A stretch of 64,000 nucleotides of DNA from Streptomyces sp. PKU-EA00015 (GCF_013387495.1 NZ_JABZEE010000040.1:29197-93196); one strand, 5' to 3'. Positions 19,609 to 29,436 are shown, counted from the stretch's first letter. The notes: generated by a model not told the origin, from the letters alone. Numbers and translations are program-made.

Positions 19609-20973
19609 TCACCGCCCGCCGCGGCGCTTCTGCTCGGCGATCACGTCCCGGTACCAGGCGTACGACGCCTTGGGCGTGCGGCGGAGGGTCTCGTAGTCGA
19701 CGTGGACGAGCCCGAAGCGCTGTGAGGCTCCCTCGGCCCACTCGATGTTGTCGGTGAGCGACCAGGTGAAGTAGCCGCGGACGTCGACGCCGGACGCCAT
19801 CGCCTCGTGCAGGGACCGCAGATGGGCGTCGAGGAAGGCGATACGGCGCCGGTCGTCGATGCCGCCGTAGGAGCAGCCGTTCTCGGTGACGACGACGGGA
19901 GGCAGCCCGTCGCCGTAGCGGTCCTTCAGCGAGACCAGCAGCTCGCGCAGTCCGTCGGGGACGACGGGCCAGCCGAAGTCGGTGCGCTCGTCGGCGACGA
20001 TCTCCCGCAGTCCGAACGGGAGTTGCGCGGGCATGCCGACGCCCGCGAAGCCGTCGAGGGCGTCCGGGGCGGGCGCGCCGACGAGCATCGGGTGGTAGTA
20101 GTTCACGCCGTAGAAGTCCAGCGGCTGCGCGATCACGGTGAGGTCGTCGGCGACAGGGCCGGACATGAGCTCGGCGAAGCCGTCGGGGTAGGCGCCGGTG
20201 AGCAGCGGATCGGCGAACAGCCGGTTGGTGACCGTGTCGTAGAGCTCGGCGGCGAACCGGTCCTCGTCGCTGTCGCCGGCCGTCCACACGGGCGAGTGGG
20301 AGACGGCGAGGCCGATGTCCGTGGCACCCGCCGCTCGCAGCGCCTGGACGGCGAGGCCGTGGGCGAGCAACTGATGGTGGGCGGCGGGCAGGGCGTCGAA
20401 GAGGAGCTGCCGGCCGGGGGCGTGCTCGCCGAGTGCGTAACCGAGCAGGGTGACCTCGGCAGGTTCGTTGACGGTCATCCACAGGGGTACGCGGTCGGTG
20501 AGGCGTGCCGCGACGGCCGCGGCGTACTCGGCGAACCGTTCGGCGGTGTCGCGGCGCAGCCAGCCGCCCGCCTCGTCGAGCGGAAGCGGCGTGTCCCAGT
20601 GGTAGAGCGTCGGTGCGGGGGTGATGCCGTGGGCGCGCAGCTCGTCGACGAGCCGGTCGTAGAAGTCGAGTCCGCGGGCGTTGACCGGGCCGCTGCCGCC
20701 GGGGACGACGCGGGGCCAGGAGACCGAGAAGCGGAACACATCGGCGCCGAGGCCGGCGAGCAGGGCGACGTCCTCGGAGAAGCGGTCGTAAAAGCCCGTG
20801 CCGCGGGCGGCGTCGGCGCCGTCCTTGATCCGTCCGGCGGCCGCGAAGGCGTCCCAGCCGGAGGGTCCCTTGCCGTCGGCGTCGGCGGCTCCCTCGGTCT
20901 GGAAGGCGGACGCGGCGGCTCCCCACAGGAAGCCGGGCGGGAACGCGGGCAGCGGCTCCGTCGGTATCGGCAT
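19609..20973 (-). CDS. Beta-glucosidase (GH1)
   Basis: The 454-residue protein is a full-length GH1 enzyme without a signal peptide, so it is cytoplasmic. It opens with FPPGFLWGAAASAFQTEGA, has the acid/base Glu in MTVNEPAEVTLLGY and the nucleophile Glu in VVVTENGCS, and ends with the aglycone-binding YFTWSLTDNIEWAEG. It hydrolyses beta-glucosides such as cellobiose. The ATG at 20973 gives the usual family length. The gene is divergent from treZ, 111 bp apart. The exact substrate is unknown. Confidence 0.94.
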   Translation of the reverse strand: MPIPTEPLPAFPPGFLWGAAASAFQTEGAADADGKGPSGWDAFAAAGRIKDGADAARGTGFYDRFSEDVALLAGLGADVFRFSVSWPRVVPGGSGPVNARGLDFYDRLVDELRAHGITPAPTLYHWDTPLPLDEAGGWLRRDTAERFAEYAAAVAARLTDRVPLWMTVNEPAEVTLLGYALGEHAPGRQLLFDALPAAHHQLLAHGLAVQALRAAGATDIGLAVSHSPVWTAGDSDEDRFAAELYDTVTNRLFADPLLTGAYPDGFAELMSGPVADDLTVIAQPLDFYGVNYYHPMLVGAPAPDALDGFAGVGMPAQLPFGLREIVADERTDFGWPVVPDGLRELLVSLKDRYGDGLPPVVVTENGCSYGGIDDRRRIAFLDAHLRSLHEAMASGVDVRGYFTWSLTDNIEWAEGASQRFGLVHVDYETLRRTPKASYAWYRDVIAEQKRRGGR

Positions 20974-21084
20974 GGCCCGTGACCTTAATGGCCCAAGCAC
21001 CCCGCCTGAAGACCCTCGTCTTGTCAGGATGGACGGGACATACGGGATCGACGGGACCGGCATCGACGACGAGGGGATTCGCCA

Positions 21085-22833
21085 GTGCTGTTGTTCGAGG
21101 TGTGGGCGCCGCGGGCCGAGGAGCGGGTCACGCTGTGGCTGGAGGGCGCCGAGCGCCCGATGGAGCGCGACCAGGGCCGGGCGGGCTGGTGGATCGCGGA
21201 GGCCGAGGCGGGCGACGGCGCCCGGTACGGCTTCGCGCTGGACGGGGGTCCGCTGCGGCCGGACCCGCGCTCGCGCCGTCAGCCGGACGGCCCGGAGGCC
21301 CCGAGCGCGGTCGTCGACCACGACGCGTACGTATGGCGGCACGAGTGGACCGGCCGGGGCCTGCGGGGCGCGGTCCTCTACGAGCTGCACATCGGCACCT
21401 TCACCCGCGAGGGCACCCTCGACGCGGCGGCGGCCCGCCTCGGTGAACTGGCCGATCTGGGCATCACGCATGTCGAGCTGATGCCGCTGTGCCCGTTCCC
21501 CGGCGTGCACGGCTGGGGCTACGACGGGGTGGACCTCTGGGCGGTGCACGAGCCGTACGGCGGCCCCGAGGCGCTGAAGCGCTTTGTCGACACGGCGCAC
21601 GGGCTGGGACTGGGTGTGGTGCTGGACGTCGTGCACAACCACCTCGGCCCGTCCGGCAACCATCTGCCCGCCTTCGGCCCGTACTTCACCGACACCCACC
21701 ACACTCCCTGGGGCTCGGCGGTCAACCTGGACGCCCCCGGGTCGGACGAGGTGCGCGCCTTCCTGCTGGGCAGCGCGCTGGCCTGGCTCCGGGACTACCG
21801 GATCGACGGGCTGCGGCTCGACGCGGTGCACGCGCTGGCCGACACCCGGGCCCTGACCTTCCTGGAGGAGCTGTCGGCCGCCGTCGACACCCTGGCCGCC
21901 GACCTCGGCCGGCCGCTGTTCCTGATCGCCGAGTCCGACCGGTGCGACCCGCGCACCACGACGCCCCGCGCCGAGGGCGGCCTGGGGCTGCACGCCCAGT
22001 GGAACGACGACTTCCACCACGCTCTGCACGCCGCGCTGACCGGCGAGTCCCAGGGCTACTACGCCGACTTCGCGCGCGCCCCGATGGCCGCGCTCGCCAA
22101 GACGCTGAACCACGTCTTCTTCCACGACGGCACGTTCTCGACCTTCCGCGGCCGCACCCACGGCCGGCCCGTCGACGTGAACACCACGCCCGGATACCGC
22201 TTCCTCGGATACGCGCAGACCCATGACCAGATCGGCAACAGGGCGCTCGGCGACCGGCTCTCGGCCACTCTCACGCCGGGTCTGCTGGCGTGCGCGGCGG
22301 CCCTGGTGCTGACCTCCCCGTTCACGCCGATGCTCTTCATGGGCGAGGAGTGGGGCGCGAGCACCCCCTGGACGTACTTCACCGACCACACCGACCCCGA
22401 GCTGGCCGAGGCCGTACGGGCGGGCCGGCGCCGGGAGTTCGCGGAACACGGCTGGGCGGAGGAGGACGTGCCGGACCCGCAGTCACCGGCCACCCGGGAG
22501 CGCTCGTGCCTGGACCGCTCCGAGCGCGAACGCGAGCCGCACGCGGCCCTGCTCGCCTGGCACCGGGAGCTGATCGCCCTGCGCCGTACGCTGCCGGATC
22601 TGACCGACCCGGACCTGGCGTCGGTGAAGGTGGCGTACGACGAGCAGGGGCGCTGGCTGGCGTACCGGCGCGGCGATCTGCGGATCGCGGTGAACCTCGG
22701 CGCGGACACCGCCGCGATCGCGCTGGGCGGCGGCGGGCGGGTCGTCGCGGCCTGGGGCAAGGCGGAGGCCCCTGGCAGTGACGGGGTGCTGCGCCTGGCG
22801 CCGGAGAGCAGTGTGGTGCTCGCCGCGTCCTAG
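21085..22833 (+). CDS. treZ: Maltooligosyltrehalose trehalohydrolase TreZ (GH13)
   Basis: The 582-residue protein releases trehalose from the maltooligosyltrehalose made by TreY. It begins with a short beta domain (FEVWAPRAEERVTLWLEG), then the GH13 barrel. Catalytic residues are D246 in DGLRLDAVHAL, E283 in LIAESDRCD and D381 in TQTHDQIGNR. GHs of this kind also show WGYDGVDLWAVHEPYG, seen here. The GTG at 21085 follows GAGGGG. It is separated from glgX-treY by four genes, so it has its own promoter. Confidence 0.95.
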   Translation: MLLFEVWAPRAEERVTLWLEGAERPMERDQGRAGWWIAEAEAGDGARYGFALDGGPLRPDPRSRRQPDGPEAPSAVVDHDAYVWRHEWTGRGLRGAVLYELHIGTFTREGTLDAAAARLGELADLGITHVELMPLCPFPGVHGWGYDGVDLWAVHEPYGGPEALKRFVDTAHGLGLGVVLDVVHNHLGPSGNHLPAFGPYFTDTHHTPWGSAVNLDAPGSDEVRAFLLGSALAWLRDYRIDGLRLDAVHALADTRALTFLEELSAAVDTLAADLGRPLFLIAESDRCDPRTTTPRAEGGLGLHAQWNDDFHHALHAALTGESQGYYADFARAPMAALAKTLNHVFFHDGTFSTFRGRTHGRPVDVNTTPGYRFLGYAQTHDQIGNRALGDRLSATLTPGLLACAAALVLTSPFTPMLFMGEEWGASTPWTYFTDHTDPELAEAVRAGRRREFAEHGWAEEDVPDPQSPATRERSCLDRSEREREPHAALLAWHRELIALRRTLPDLTDPDLASVKVAYDEQGRWLAYRRGDLRIAVNLGADTAAIALGGGGRVVAAWGKAEAPGSDGVLRLAPESSVVLAAS

Positions 22834-22847
22834 TCCCTGTCCACGAC

Positions 22848-22888
22848 CCCGCCCGATGCCCGAAGCCCGATCCCGAAGCCCGGGCGGG
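22848..22888. terminator. Candidate bidirectional terminator
   Basis: Perfect 8-bp arms (22848-22855 with 22881-22888) surround a 25-base loop made of a repeated CCCGAAGCCC-like unit. It fills the gap between convergent treZ (stop 22833) and the M24 peptidase gene (stop 22889). Confidence 0.5.
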
Positions 22889-24010
22889 CTACTCGACGAT
22901 CGCCATCTCGCGCGAGGTGTTGTTGAAGCGGCGGACCCCGTCCTCGGTGACCGTGACGATGTCCTCGATGCGGACGCCGAACCGGCCGGGGAGGTAGATC
23001 CCGGGCTCGACGGAGAAGCACATGCCGGGGACGAGCGGCTGGTCCTCGCCCTCGATCATGTACGGCGGTTCGTGGGTGGTGACGCCGATGCCGTGGCCGG
23101 TGCGGTGGACGAACAGGTCCCCGTACCCGGCCGCCTCGATGATCTCGCGGGCGGCCCGGTCGACCTCCTGGCAGGCGACGCCTGGCCGGACGGCGTCGAC
23201 TCCGGCCTGCTGCGCCTCGCGCACGACGTCGTGGACGTGCTGTTCGGCGGGGCTCGGCTCGCCGACGTGGACAGTGCGGGTGGTGTCGGAGCCGTAGCCG
23301 TGCTTGAGGCCGCCGAAGTCGAGCACGACCATGTCGCCGTGGACGATCGTGCGGTCGCCCGCCTCGTGGTGCGGGTTGGCTCCGTTGGGGCCCGAGCCGA
23401 CGACGGTGAAGTCGACCTGCGAGTGCCCGAACCGCAGCAGCAGCGCGGCCAGATCGGCGGCCACGTCGGTCTCCTCGCGGCCCGCGAACGGCACCTTGAG
23501 GATCTCGGCGTACGCCTCGTCGGCGGCGGCGCCCGCCGCCTCGATGCGCGCGAGTTCACGCGCGTCCTTCACCGCGCGGAGCATGGGCAGCGCCTCCGTC
23601 AGAGAGACGTACGAGGTGCCGGGCAGTTCCCGCTGGAGGCCGAGCAGGTGCATGGCCCACGTGTTGTCGCTGACGGCGAAGCGGCCGGACACGTCCAGGA
23701 GCGGGGCGACGGCGGCGTACGGGTCCTTGCCGTCGGTCCAGTCGCGCACGGTCAGCGCGGACGCGCCGGGCGCCGCCTCGGCGTCGGGCGCCTCCAGGGT
23801 GGGGACGACCAGGACCGGGTCCTGGCCGGCGGTGAGGACGAGGACGGTGAGCCGCTCGGTGCCCACGGGCCGGTAGCCGGTCAGGTGGACGAGATCCGGT
23901 CCGGGCGCGACCAGCACCCCGTCGAGCCCGGCGTCGGCCGCGGACTCGGCGGCGCGGGTCATCCGCGCGCGGTAGTCGGCGGCGGTGAACGGGGTCGGCG
24001 TGCTGGTCAT
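22889..24010 (-). CDS. M24 metallopeptidase (Xaa-Pro aminopeptidase/dipeptidase type)
   Basis: The 373-residue protein has a creatinase-like N-terminal domain and a pita-bread C-terminal domain. The five metal ligands are visible: Asp in VVLDFGG, Asp in GSDTTRTVHVG, His in TGHGIGVTTHE, Glu in FSVEPGIYL and Glu in VRIEDIVTV. Family members release N-terminal residues before proline or split X-Pro dipeptides. AGGAGG precedes ATG 24010 at a good distance. No signal peptide is seen, so it is cytoplasmic. Confidence 0.93.
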   Translation of the reverse strand: MTSTPTPFTAADYRARMTRAAESAADAGLDGVLVAPGPDLVHLTGYRPVGTERLTVLVLTAGQDPVLVVPTLEAPDAEAAPGASALTVRDWTDGKDPYAAVAPLLDVSGRFAVSDNTWAMHLLGLQRELPGTSYVSLTEALPMLRAVKDARELARIEAAGAAADEAYAEILKVPFAGREETDVAADLAALLLRFGHSQVDFTVVGSGPNGANPHHEAGDRTIVHGDMVVLDFGGLKHGYGSDTTRTVHVGEPSPAEQHVHDVVREAQQAGVDAVRPGVACQEVDRAAREIIEAAGYGDLFVHRTGHGIGVTTHEPPYMIEGEDQPLVPGMCFSVEPGIYLPGRFGVRIEDIVTVTEDGVRRFNNTSREMAIVE

Positions 24011-24117
24011 GGGGCCTCCTGCCCGGCCTGCGGTCGTCTCCTCGGACCGTCCTGCCCGCCATCCTCCGTCGGCACACCGGCGGGCGCGAGTGCGCCCGGG
24101 GCCGGTCCCAGGGCGGG

Positions 24118-25089
24118 TCAGCCGTCGTCGCCGGTCCGTCCGCCCTCCTCGGCGACCAGCCGCTCCAGCAGCGCGTGGAACTCCTCGCCGACCGTGATCC
24201 GCAGCCCTTCCCCGTCCTCGTCGCGGTCGCTGAGCTGGGTCAGGGTGCCCGCCCGCCACCAGTAGACGTAGGGGCTGATGGCGCCGGGGGTGTCCTCGTA
24301 GCCGGTGGCCGCGAAGGACGCCATGGCGTTCAGCGCGGCGATCATGCCGGTGTCGTGGATGGCGTGGAAGGCGAGCTGGTGGCGGAACGGCATCGCCACG
24401 AGCGCCCCGTCGGCCGTCAGCTCCTCGCCGGTGACCTGCCGTACGACGGACTCCAGCGCGAGCACCCGGCTCGCGGTGTAGAAGGAGTCCCCGAGCACCA
24501 CCTCGAAGCGCATGCCCTCGTCGTCCGCGACGGTCTCGTGGGCCTCGACGGGCAGGCCGCGGAGGTTGTAGAGCGCCTGGTCGCGCAGGTAGGGCAGGTC
24601 GCCGAGCGGTTCGAGGGCCTCGTCGGTGAGCATCATGACGCTCTCGGGGAGGTCGAGGGCGAGGATCTCGAAGAGGCCGGGAGCGAGGGGGCGGGCGTAG
24701 CCGAAGTTCTTCGGGTCGAGACCGTCGGCGCCGACGACGCGAGGGTAGAGCTGGGCGCGGATCTGCTCCCTGGGCAGGGTCTCCAGGGCGGACGGCGCCT
24801 CCATGGTGCGCAGGACCATGCCGACGTGCTGGTGGACCAGTTCGGGCCAGGCGCGCGGTCCGCGTTCGTCGTTGTGGCAGACGGCGGCGAGGTTGCCGAG
24901 GCCGAACTGGCGGCCCGCGCTGTCCGACACCATGTCCGCGTAGACGGTCACCTCGAGGCCCCGCTCGGCGAAGGCCTCGCGCACGAGGCCGCGGAACCGC
25001 GTGCCTTCACCCGCGGAGAGGAAGGCGAACTCGGGGTCCCGGGGCGCATCGCGTCCGTCGCGCTTCGGCCCTCGCCGGAACAGCCCCAC
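24118..25089 (-). CDS. Conserved actinobacterial protein of unknown function
   Basis: The 323-residue soluble protein starts at GTG 25089 (MGLFRRGPKRDG). I do not recognise its family. It has no signal peptide or membrane helix. Notable segments are FLSAGEGTRFRGLVREAFAE near the N-terminus, FEILALDLPESVMMLTDEAL in the middle, and a long acidic C-terminus. The coding pattern and third-position GC bias are normal, so it is a real gene. It is co-directional with the M24 peptidase gene, 107 bp upstream of it. Confidence 0.8.
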   Translation of the reverse strand: MGLFRRGPKRDGRDAPRDPEFAFLSAGEGTRFRGLVREAFAERGLEVTVYADMVSDSAGRQFGLGNLAAVCHNDERGPRAWPELVHQHVGMVLRTMEAPSALETLPREQIRAQLYPRVVGADGLDPKNFGYARPLAPGLFEILALDLPESVMMLTDEALEPLGDLPYLRDQALYNLRGLPVEAHETVADDEGMRFEVVLGDSFYTASRVLALESVVRQVTGEELTADGALVAMPFRHQLAFHAIHDTGMIAALNAMASFAATGYEDTPGAISPYVYWWRAGTLTQLSDRDEDGEGLRITVGEEFHALLERLVAEEGGRTGDDG

Positions 25090-25200
25090 GCCGACCGCCC
25101 TTCGTGCTCGTCACTCGCCACGTGTCCTTGTTCGAGCCTACAGATCACCGGTGAACGGCGGAGCGGGCAGGTCCAGGAACCGACGGGTCCGGGGCGTGCC

Positions 25201-25821
25201 TCAGCTCACCGCGACCACCAGGTCGGCCCGCTCGCGTCCCCGGCCGATCAGCCGGGCGTTCACCTCGTCCGACTCGCGGACCCATCGCTCGGCGTGCAGC
25301 CGTTCCTTGCCGAAGCGCACATGCCGGTCGACGAGCCGGCGCACGCGGGTCGGCTCGTCGAGTTCCAGGAACCAGATCTCGTCGATCAGGGGGCGGACGC
25401 GGGCCCAGTGCCCTTCGTCGTGGAGGAGGTAGTTGCCCTCGGTGACGACGAGGGGGATGTCGGGCCCGACCGGGATGCTGCCCGCGACCGGCTCCTCGAT
25501 CCCGCGGTCGAAGGCGGGCGCGTAGACGGTGGTGTCCGGTTCCGGCGCCCGCAGACGAGCGAGCAGCGCGGCGTATCCGGCGGCGTCGAAGGTGTCGGGT
25601 GCGCCCTTGCGGTGGGCGAGGCCGAGGCGCTCCAGTTGGCTCTGCGCCAGGTGGAAGCCGTCCATGGGGACGAGCACGGCGAGACCGTCCAGGGCGGCGA
25701 CGAGACGGCCGGCGAGGGTGGACTTGCCGGCGCCGGGCGCTCCGGCAAGGCCCAGGATGCGGCGCCGCCCGGGGGCGGCGAGAGCACGGGCGCGGTCCAG
25801 CAGGTGGGGCGGGAGGCTCAT
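25201..25821 (-). CDS. Small P-loop kinase (uridine kinase/phosphoribulokinase-like)
   Basis: The 206-residue protein has a Walker A loop GAPGAGKSTLAGRL (about 27-40), then VPMDGFHLAQSQLE and VVTEGNYLLHDEGHW, the pattern of nucleoside/pantothenate/fructose-type kinases related to uridine kinase (FrcK-like). It phosphorylates a small hydroxylated substrate, which sequence does not identify. The start at 25821 follows GGAGG-like sequence on the coding strand. It is divergent from the VOC protein gene, 43 bp apart, with a TATA-like stretch between them. Confidence 0.88.
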   Translation of the reverse strand: MSLPPHLLDRARALAAPGRRRILGLAGAPGAGKSTLAGRLVAALDGLAVLVPMDGFHLAQSQLERLGLAHRKGAPDTFDAAGYAALLARLRAPEPDTTVYAPAFDRGIEEPVAGSIPVGPDIPLVVTEGNYLLHDEGHWARVRPLIDEIWFLELDEPTRVRRLVDRHVRFGKERLHAERWVRESDEVNARLIGRGRERADLVVAVS

Positions 25822-25864
25822 GGCGGCATTGTCGCACTGTCGTCATACGTATAACCTCTGCTGC

Positions 25865-26254
25865 ATGTCCTTCATCGCCCTGGTCTCCCTCGTCGTCCGC
25901 GACTACGACGAGGCCATCGCTTTCTACCGTGACGCTCTGGGCTTCGACCTGGTCGAGGACACGGACCGCGGGGACTCCTCGCGGTGGGTGGTGGTCCGCC
26001 CGTCCGGCGCCCCGGCCGGTACGGGCCTGCTGCTCGCCCGGGCCAAGAACGCCGGCGAGCGCGCGAGCGTGGGCGCGCAGACGGGCGGCCGGGTCGGCTT
26101 CTTCCTCCACACCGACGACTTCGCCCGCGACCACGCCCGGATGACGGCGGCGGGGGTGCGCTTCCTGGAGGAGCCGCGGTACGAGCCCTATGGCACGGTC
26201 GCGGTCTTCGAGGACCTCTACGGCAACAAGTGGGACCTGCTGGAGCCCCAGTAG
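25865..26254 (+). CDS. VOC/glyoxalase-fold protein
   Basis: The 129-residue protein is one glyoxalase/bleomycin-resistance fold: two beta-alpha-beta-beta-beta halves. SLVVRDYDEAIAFYRDALGF opens the first; FLHTDDFARDHARM and AVFEDLYGNKWDLLEP form the second, with the terminal Glu-containing motif typical of metal-binding members. The substrate is unknown. It is followed 11 bp later by a co-directional unknown gene and probably shares its transcript. Confidence 0.9.
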   Translation: MSFIALVSLVVRDYDEAIAFYRDALGFDLVEDTDRGDSSRWVVVRPSGAPAGTGLLLARAKNAGERASVGAQTGGRVGFFLHTDDFARDHARMTAAGVRFLEEPRYEPYGTVAVFEDLYGNKWDLLEPQ

Positions 26255-26265
26255 GCTCCGGCCAC

Positions 26266-27735
26266 ATGACCGATCCTGCCCTCGAATTGCTCCGCGAACG
26301 ACCGGACCTGGCCGAACTGGCCGCGTTTCCCTTCGACTTCGACATCGGTCGCGCCTATCACGTCGAGGACGTGCACCTGGCGTCCGGTGCGTCCCTGGAG
26401 CCGGTCGCCGGTGACGACACCGGCGGCACGTACTTCGTCTGCGCGGACGGCGCCGTCCTGTACGCCTCGTCCGAGGGCGACGCGGTCCTGGTCGGCGGCA
26501 GTGTCACCGAGGCCCTGGAGATCCTGATCGGGCTTCCCTCGTACTGCGAGGGCATCGCGCCCGGTCTCGACGAGGCAGCGCTGCTCGCCGAGGTCGGCGC
26601 GGCGGACGAGGAGGCCCGTGAGTCGTTCGCCCCCGAACTGGACACGCAGCGGGCCGCGTTGCTCAACGGCCTCGGGCTGCCGGCCCGCTCCCTCGTCGAG
26701 CTGAACGCCATGATGCACGCGGCCGCCCGGCGCACCGAGCCGGACCACCTGCTGCTCAACTCCGCCGAGCTGTGCGCCTACCGGCTGCTGGACGAGGACG
26801 CGCGCGAGCCGCTGCGCGAGGTCGTCCTCGCTCCCGGCCGCGCGGCACTGGAGCGGATGCGGTCCGGCGGGCCCGCGTCCTGGACGGAGGCGGGAGCGGA
26901 TCCGGTACTGCGGGCCGGGGTGCTGCGCGCGGCGCAGTACGACCGCCGCGCGGACGACCTTCCCCTGCTGCGCTTCCTGCTGGAGCGTGAGGACGCCGAG
27001 CGGACGGAGTGGTTCGAGGAGCGGCGCCTCGCCGCCGTGCTGGTGGCCCTGCACGGGCGGGCCGAGGACGTCCCCCTCGTCCGGTCGGCGCCCGGTGGGT
27101 GCGCGTCCGACGACCCGGCCGGCGTCGTCGCGTGGGCGCGCGAGGAGGACGCGAAGCGGTACGGCCCGGATCCCGCGACCGAGAGCGAGTTCACCTGGAT
27201 CGGCCTGGCCCGCCGCCAGGGCCGCATCGAGCACGCGCGGGTGGCGCTGATACGCATGCTGGACGACACCGGGCCGGACGGCGAGCGGCTGCGTGCCCTC
27301 AGCCGGGCTCTGGAGGACCTCGGGGATTACGGGCAGGCGGCCCGCGCGCAGTTCCACCTCGCCTCGCTCCAGGACACGAGCTGGGACCGTGCCGCGGAGA
27401 CCTACGCCCTGGCCCGCGTCGAGCGCCTGAAGGGGGATCTCGCCGCGGCGCGCAAGGCGCTGGGCCGGGCCCGGGTCGCCGTCGGCCTGGGCGACGGCCC
27501 CGCACCCGACGAGACGGTCTCGGAGTGGCACCGCCGGGGGCTGGGCCGGCAGATCACGGAGCAGCATCTCGAACTCGTCCTCGCCGCGGTCGAGGCGGGA
27601 GACCACACCCTCGCACGGGAGACGATGGCCCACGCCAAGCTCCTGCTGAAGACGATCGCCGGGCGCTTCCGCAGCTCCCTGAGCGAGCTGTCGACCCGGG
27701 CGAAGTGGGCGGTCGCGGCCCTGCCCAGAACCTAG
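26266..27735 (+). CDS. Large soluble protein of unknown function
   Basis: The 489-residue protein is not recognised. Residues 1-100 (AAFPFDFDIGRAYHVEDV, GTYFVCADGAVLYASSEGDA) look like a SUKH/SMI1-type sensing domain, but the match is weak. The remainder is helical and Ala/Arg-rich with repeated patterns such as RALSRALEDLGDYGQAARAQFHLA, suggesting TPR-like helical repeats. There is no signal peptide. Its start is 11 bp after the VOC gene stop. Confidence 0.75.
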   Translation: MTDPALELLRERPDLAELAAFPFDFDIGRAYHVEDVHLASGASLEPVAGDDTGGTYFVCADGAVLYASSEGDAVLVGGSVTEALEILIGLPSYCEGIAPGLDEAALLAEVGAADEEARESFAPELDTQRAALLNGLGLPARSLVELNAMMHAAARRTEPDHLLLNSAELCAYRLLDEDAREPLREVVLAPGRAALERMRSGGPASWTEAGADPVLRAGVLRAAQYDRRADDLPLLRFLLEREDAERTEWFEERRLAAVLVALHGRAEDVPLVRSAPGGCASDDPAGVVAWAREEDAKRYGPDPATESEFTWIGLARRQGRIEHARVALIRMLDDTGPDGERLRALSRALEDLGDYGQAARAQFHLASLQDTSWDRAAETYALARVERLKGDLAAARKALGRARVAVGLGDGPAPDETVSEWHRRGLGRQITEQHLELVLAAVEAGDHTLARETMAHAKLLLKTIAGRFRSSLSELSTRAKWAVAALPRT

Positions 27736-27766
27736 GGACGCCCGGCGGATCCTGGCCGGACGGCCC

Positions 27767-28936
27767 CTACAGCGGAAGCGCGCAGACCGCCGCGGGGAAC
27801 GCGAACGCCTCGCCCGTCGACCGCAGTTCGCCCGTGCGCGCGTTCACGTGGAAGACGGTGACGGTGCCGGAGCGCTGGTTCGCCGCGAACAGCAGGCCGC
27901 CCGAGGGCGACAGCGCGATCTGGCGCGGGAAGTCGCCGCCGACCGGCACCGTGTCCAGCAGCCGCAGCCGGGAGCCGCGGGCCTCGACGGCATAGCGGGT
28001 CAGCGTGTCGGGGCCGCGGTTGGCGTGGTAGGCGTACGCGCCGTCGGGGGTGACCACGAGCTGGGCGGGGTAGCTGGTGCCCGGGCCGGTGCCGGTCGAC
28101 TGCGGCTCGCCGGGCCGCAGCGTGCCGCTCGCCGGGTCGTAGGCACAGACCACCACCGTGTTGTCCAGCTCGTTCGCGAGGTACGCGTACCAGCCGGACG
28201 GATGGAACGTCAGATGGCGCGGACCGGCTCCCGGGCGCACGGCCGCGCGGGACACCTCGGTGAGCGTCCCCGCCCTGGTGTCGAGGCGGTAGGTGTACAC
28301 GGTGTCGTTGCCGAGGTCGACGGCGAGGACGTGGCCGCGGTCGGGCGTGGTGATGATCTGGTGCGCGTGCGGCGACGGGCCCGTGTGCCGGACGAGGTCC
28401 GTGCGCTCGCCGAGCGCCCCGGAGTCGTCGATGGGGTGGACGGCGACGCTGCCGGACCCGAAATTGGCGCTGAGCAGCCAGCGCCCGGAGGGGTGCACGG
28501 ACAGATGGGCGGGCGCGGCCCCGCCGGTGGACCGGCTGCCCAGCACCCGGTGATCGCCGTCGTCCGCCAGACGCACGGCGGTCACGGCACCGTCCTCGCG
28601 CTCGTCGACGGCGTACAGCGTGCGGCCGGAGGGGTGCACGGCCAGGTACGAGGGGTCCGCGACACCCTCGATGACGCCCGCCCCGGTGATGCGTCCCGTC
28701 GTCTCGTCGTACGCGGCGACGCCGATCCCCGTCCCGCCCCCGTCGACGGAGGTGTACGTCCCCAGGTACAGCGGCCGGATCCGCCGTGCACGGGACGTGG
28801 GTGTGACCGCCGCCTGCGACCGCGCCCGTGGTCCGGGGCCCTGGGCCGCCCCGCACGCGGGCACCACGGCCGCGGCGGCGACGCCCGAAAGACCTTGGAG
28901 GAAACGACGCCGGCTTGTCGCTCTCAGGTTGCCCAT
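27767..28936 (-). CDS. Tat-exported lactonase-type beta-propeller protein
   Basis: The 389-residue protein has a Tat signal (TSRRRFLQGLSGVAAAAVV) followed by ACGAA, which may also be a lipobox. The mature part is a seven-bladed propeller of the 6-phosphogluconolactonase-like (Pgl/YbhE) family. Repeated blade motifs include YLAVHPSGRTLYAVDE, LSVHPSGRWLLSANFG and LTFHPSGWYAYLANE. Cytoplasmic members hydrolyse 6-phosphogluconolactone; an exported one probably acts on another lactone or is a binding protein. The GC-rich C-terminus ends just before 27767. Confidence 0.88.
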   Translation of the reverse strand: MGNLRATSRRRFLQGLSGVAAAAVVPACGAAQGPGPRARSQAAVTPTSRARRIRPLYLGTYTSVDGGGTGIGVAAYDETTGRITGAGVIEGVADPSYLAVHPSGRTLYAVDEREDGAVTAVRLADDGDHRVLGSRSTGGAAPAHLSVHPSGRWLLSANFGSGSVAVHPIDDSGALGERTDLVRHTGPSPHAHQIITTPDRGHVLAVDLGNDTVYTYRLDTRAGTLTEVSRAAVRPGAGPRHLTFHPSGWYAYLANELDNTVVVCAYDPASGTLRPGEPQSTGTGPGTSYPAQLVVTPDGAYAYHANRGPDTLTRYAVEARGSRLRLLDTVPVGGDFPRQIALSPSGGLLFAANQRSGTVTVFHVNARTGELRSTGEAFAFPAAVCALPL

Positions 28937-29154
28937 GCTCGCAGCCTAACCACGAGCGGCGTCCGGAACAGGGTCGGTCACTGCGCGTTCCCGCTCCTCG
29001 GCGACCGGACCCTCGGCACGGGCGCCGGTGAAGGCCAGGTCCGGCCGGGCACAAGGTCGAGATCCACCGGGCGCAGGGCGGTGATCACGGTGCAAATCGG
29101 CCTTCTGGCCGCGCGGCTGGGGTGGTACGCCCAGGTCACGGTACGGTGCGGCTC

Positions 29155-29415
29155 ATGAAGCGGATCGCGATAGGTGTGTGTGCGCTGGCTCTCGTTGGCG
29201 GCGCGGTGGCGGTGACGGCCGGGGCTGCGGAGGAGGACACGTCGGTGACGGTGGATACCGAGCCGGTGAAGACGCGCGCGGACTACATTGCCTTGTGGGA
29301 GGAAGCCTTGGCCAGGTCAGGCAAGGAGTTGCCGGCTGGGGTGGAGTCGATGAGCACGCAGGAAATCTTCGATGCTTGGGCGTTGGAGGCGGCGAAGTAC
29401 GGCGAGCACGACTGA
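29155..29415 (+). CDS. Small secreted protein of unknown function
   Basis: The 86-residue precursor has a clear Sec signal (MKRIAIGVCALALVGG, cleavage near AGAAEE). The mature part of about 60 residues is acidic and contains ADYIALWEEALARSGKELP. Codon use is more relaxed than in the neighbours, with several TTG, GCT and ATT codons, which may mean recent acquisition. No family is recognised. A perfect terminator lies after the stop, facing the convergent protease gene. The 218 bp upstream (28937-29154) shows no other feature. Confidence 0.65.
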   Translation: MKRIAIGVCALALVGGAVAVTAGAAEEDTSVTVDTEPVKTRADYIALWEEALARSGKELPAGVESMSTQEIFDAWALEAAKYGEHD

Positions 29416-29436
29416 GCTGTCATGCACACGACAAGA